This document shows, one piece after another, positions 7,780-8,241 of a stretch of 8,241 bases of DNA. Position numbers and translations under genes: made by a program. Every line of letters begins with the position of its first letter. Within the stretch, counting starts at the first letter, position 1. Below the pieces are notes generated by a model. That model saw only the letters and a program-made list of their open reading frames with translations, made no database searches and was not told where the DNA came from. Location of the stretch: contig JANXAX010000096.1 in NCBI GenBank assembly GCA_025062175.1, forward strand, positions 1 to 8,241. Reading direction: 5' to 3'. Source of the stretch: Anaerolineae bacterium (lineage in GTDB: Bacteria; Chloroflexota; Anaerolineae; 4572-78; NAK82).

Positions 7780-7823
7780 CGGTGAGTGCGACCCTTTTGG
7801 TTGGCCTTCACCTGGACACTTGT

Positions 7824-7851
7824 TTGACATCTCTTGAGAGGGTGGTATAAT
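7824..7851 (+). promoter_or_regulatory. Perfect-consensus sigma-70 promoter
   Basis: TTGACA (7824-7829) and TATAAT (7846-7851) both match the housekeeping consensus at every base and are separated by 16 bases. Transcription should begin near 7858, giving a leader of about 300 bases before the secreted-protein start at 8159. A promoter this close to consensus in high-GC DNA is unlikely by chance and predicts high basal transcription, probably limited by a repressor or by control in the leader. Confidence 0.78.
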
Positions 7852-7988
7852 TTTGCCTCAATTATGCAGGACACTGCGGCAAAATGGAAGCCTTGTCGAG
7901 CTTGGGTCTTTGCGGGTCGGCTATCTCGATTCTCAAAGCAGGCGCGCTTGTGAACACCATCGGTAAGGCAGCACCGTAAATCCTGAAG

Positions 7989-8035
7989 CCGCTCACCGAA
8001 GGTTTGCCGGTCTTTGGACTGGTAGGTTAGAGCGG
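7989..8035 (+). promoter_or_regulatory. Foldable leader element upstream of the secreted-protein gene
   Basis: In the transcript, outer arms CCGCTC (7989-7994) and GAGCGG (8030-8035) pair perfectly. They enclose an eight-pair hairpin, TGCCGGTC (8005-8012) with TTTG loop and GACTGGTA (8017-8024), which includes two G-U pairs. An alternative pairing AATCC (7979-7983) / GGATT (8034-8038) overlaps the outer stem and could compete with it. I match it to no riboswitch class I know. It may be a regulatory RNA fold or simple mRNA structure. Confidence 0.35.
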
Positions 8036-8069
8036 ATTCCGTTCAGTAAGCATTGAGGAGAAAGGGGGG

Positions 8070-8162
8070 ATGCCCAGCGAGACATTGCGCGCCTTACATG
8101 ACTGCTTGAATGACAGGAGATCGTTTTGTATCGAGCCCATTTCAAGGAGGAGGACGCTATGA
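8070..8162 (+). CDS. Candidate 30-residue leader peptide coupled to the secreted-protein gene
   Basis: The ORF starts at an ATG preceded by GAGGAG (8055-8060) at nine bases and a purine-rich run, a strong ribosome site. It encodes 30 residues beginning MPSETLRALHDCLNDRR and ending ISRRRTL. Its TGA (8160-8162) overlaps the ATG of the next gene (8159-8161) as ATGA, a classic coupling geometry. The Shine-Dalgarno site of the next gene (AAGGAGG, 8144-8150, continuing GAGG) lies inside the ORF and is read there as an Arg-Arg-Arg run. The peptide is basic, has two cysteines and has no hydrophobic segment. It may be a short leader ORF whose translation controls the secreted protein, or a chance frame; 30 open codons alone are weak evidence, but the ribosome site and overlap together raise the odds. 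No homologue is recognised. Confidence 0.4.
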   Translation: MPSETLRALHDCLNDRRSFCIEPISRRRTL

Positions 8163-8241
8163 AGAATTGGTTTGTTACGCTGCTGGTTATTATATCGGTG
8201 CTAGCGCTCCTGCCCGTAGGCGCATTGGCAGCACCGCCGGC
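8159..8241 (+). CDS. N-terminus of a secreted protein (3' truncated by window edge)
   Basis: Only 27 complete codons are inside the window. The ATG follows an excellent Shine-Dalgarno site (AAGGAGG at 8144-8150, eight bases away). The peptide has a basic start (MKNWF), a hydrophobic core (VTLLVIISVLALLPVG, about 6-21) and an ALA-A cleavage signal (about 22-25), so it is a Sec-type signal peptide with likely cleavage after residue 24, leaving a mature start of APP. The perfect promoter 300 bases upstream and this ribosome site suggest an abundantly made extracellular or cell-surface protein. The mature protein is not visible, so its family cannot be named. It is divergent from the DUF1786 operon and overlaps the 30-codon upstream ORF by four bases. 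Confidence 0.85.
   Translation, partial: MKNWFVTLLVIISVLALLPVGALAAPP

Larger units (their letters stand above)
7627..8158. other. Divergent intergenic region and long leader
   Basis: This stretch of about 530 bases separates the DUF1786 start (minus) from the secreted-protein start (plus). It holds, in order: the DUF1786 ribosome site and a candidate minus-strand -10; a hairpin at 7764-7779; an inverted-repeat pair CCAGGTG (7738-7744) / CACCTGG (7809-7815) around it; a perfect-consensus plus-strand promoter (7824-7851); a leader with a foldable region (7989-8035); and a 30-codon ORF (8070-8162). No tRNA, recognised riboswitch or mobile element is visible. Confidence 0.7.

Noticed and set aside
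7764..7800. Possible FMN riboswitch: the string CCCCACCGGCGGTGA resembles the 5' core of the RFN element.
   Set aside because: The 3' half (GCCGAC-GT and the GTCCGGATGG-GAGA block) is absent downstream, a perfect promoter follows instead, and the neighbouring gene is not riboflavin-related. The match is short and probably coincidental.
7864..7953. A 29-codon frame beginning about six bases after the predicted transcription start (near-leaderless).
   Set aside because: It has no ribosome site, overlaps the frame at 7884 and shows no recognisable motif; only its position is suggestive.
7884..7979. A 31-codon plus-strand frame in the leader, starting MEALSSLGLCGSAIS and ending IGKAAP, hydrophobic in composition.
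   Set aside because: There is no Shine-Dalgarno site, no recognised precursor-peptide feature and no coupling to a neighbour. Open frames of this length are common by chance. It would merit revisiting only if conserved.

Overview
The window reads like a fragment of a Chloroflexota (green non-sulfur bacterium, Anaerolineae-like) chromosome. This is inference from gene content: a high-GC genome, large YfhO-type and family-39 membrane glycosyltransferases, a C-terminal 'YTVFVHALD...GRYPTTLWRPGEIV' domain that I associate with membrane glycosyltransferases of that phylum, and a DUF1786 sugar-kinase-fold protein. There is no rRNA, tRNA, CRISPR array, transposase or phage gene.

Layout. (1) 2-574, plus strand: the 3' end of a large protein, probably a membrane glycosyltransferase, cut by the left edge. 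(2) 575-834: a convergent gap with only weak hairpins. (3) 835-5300, minus strand: a translationally coupled pair, a GT39-type glycosyltransferase followed by a 939-residue YfhO-family membrane protein, joined by a 4-base ATGA overlap. (4) 5481-5708, minus strand: a small DUF433 (VapB-like antitoxin) gene without a toxin partner and with signs of decay. (5) 5946-7626, minus strand: a probable two-gene operon, DUF1786 then a 161-residue protein that appears to be two tandem copies of one small domain. (6) 7627-8158: a divergent intergenic region with a plus-strand promoter of perfect consensus (TTGACA, 16 bases, TATAAT), a structured leader of about 300 bases, and a 30-codon upstream ORF whose stop overlaps the start of the next gene. 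(7) 8159-8241, plus strand: the signal-peptide end of a secreted protein, cut by the right edge.

How the parts may work together. The GT39/YfhO pair and the left-edge protein suggest polyprenyl-phosphate-sugar-dependent glycan transfer outside the membrane. The DUF1786 operon and the divergent secreted-protein gene share a regulatory region that contains inverted repeats and a repeated GGACAC motif. The DUF1786 operon, its duplicated-domain partner and the strongly promoted coupled leader are the least explained parts of the window and the best candidates for something undescribed. No function can be assigned to them from sequence alone.
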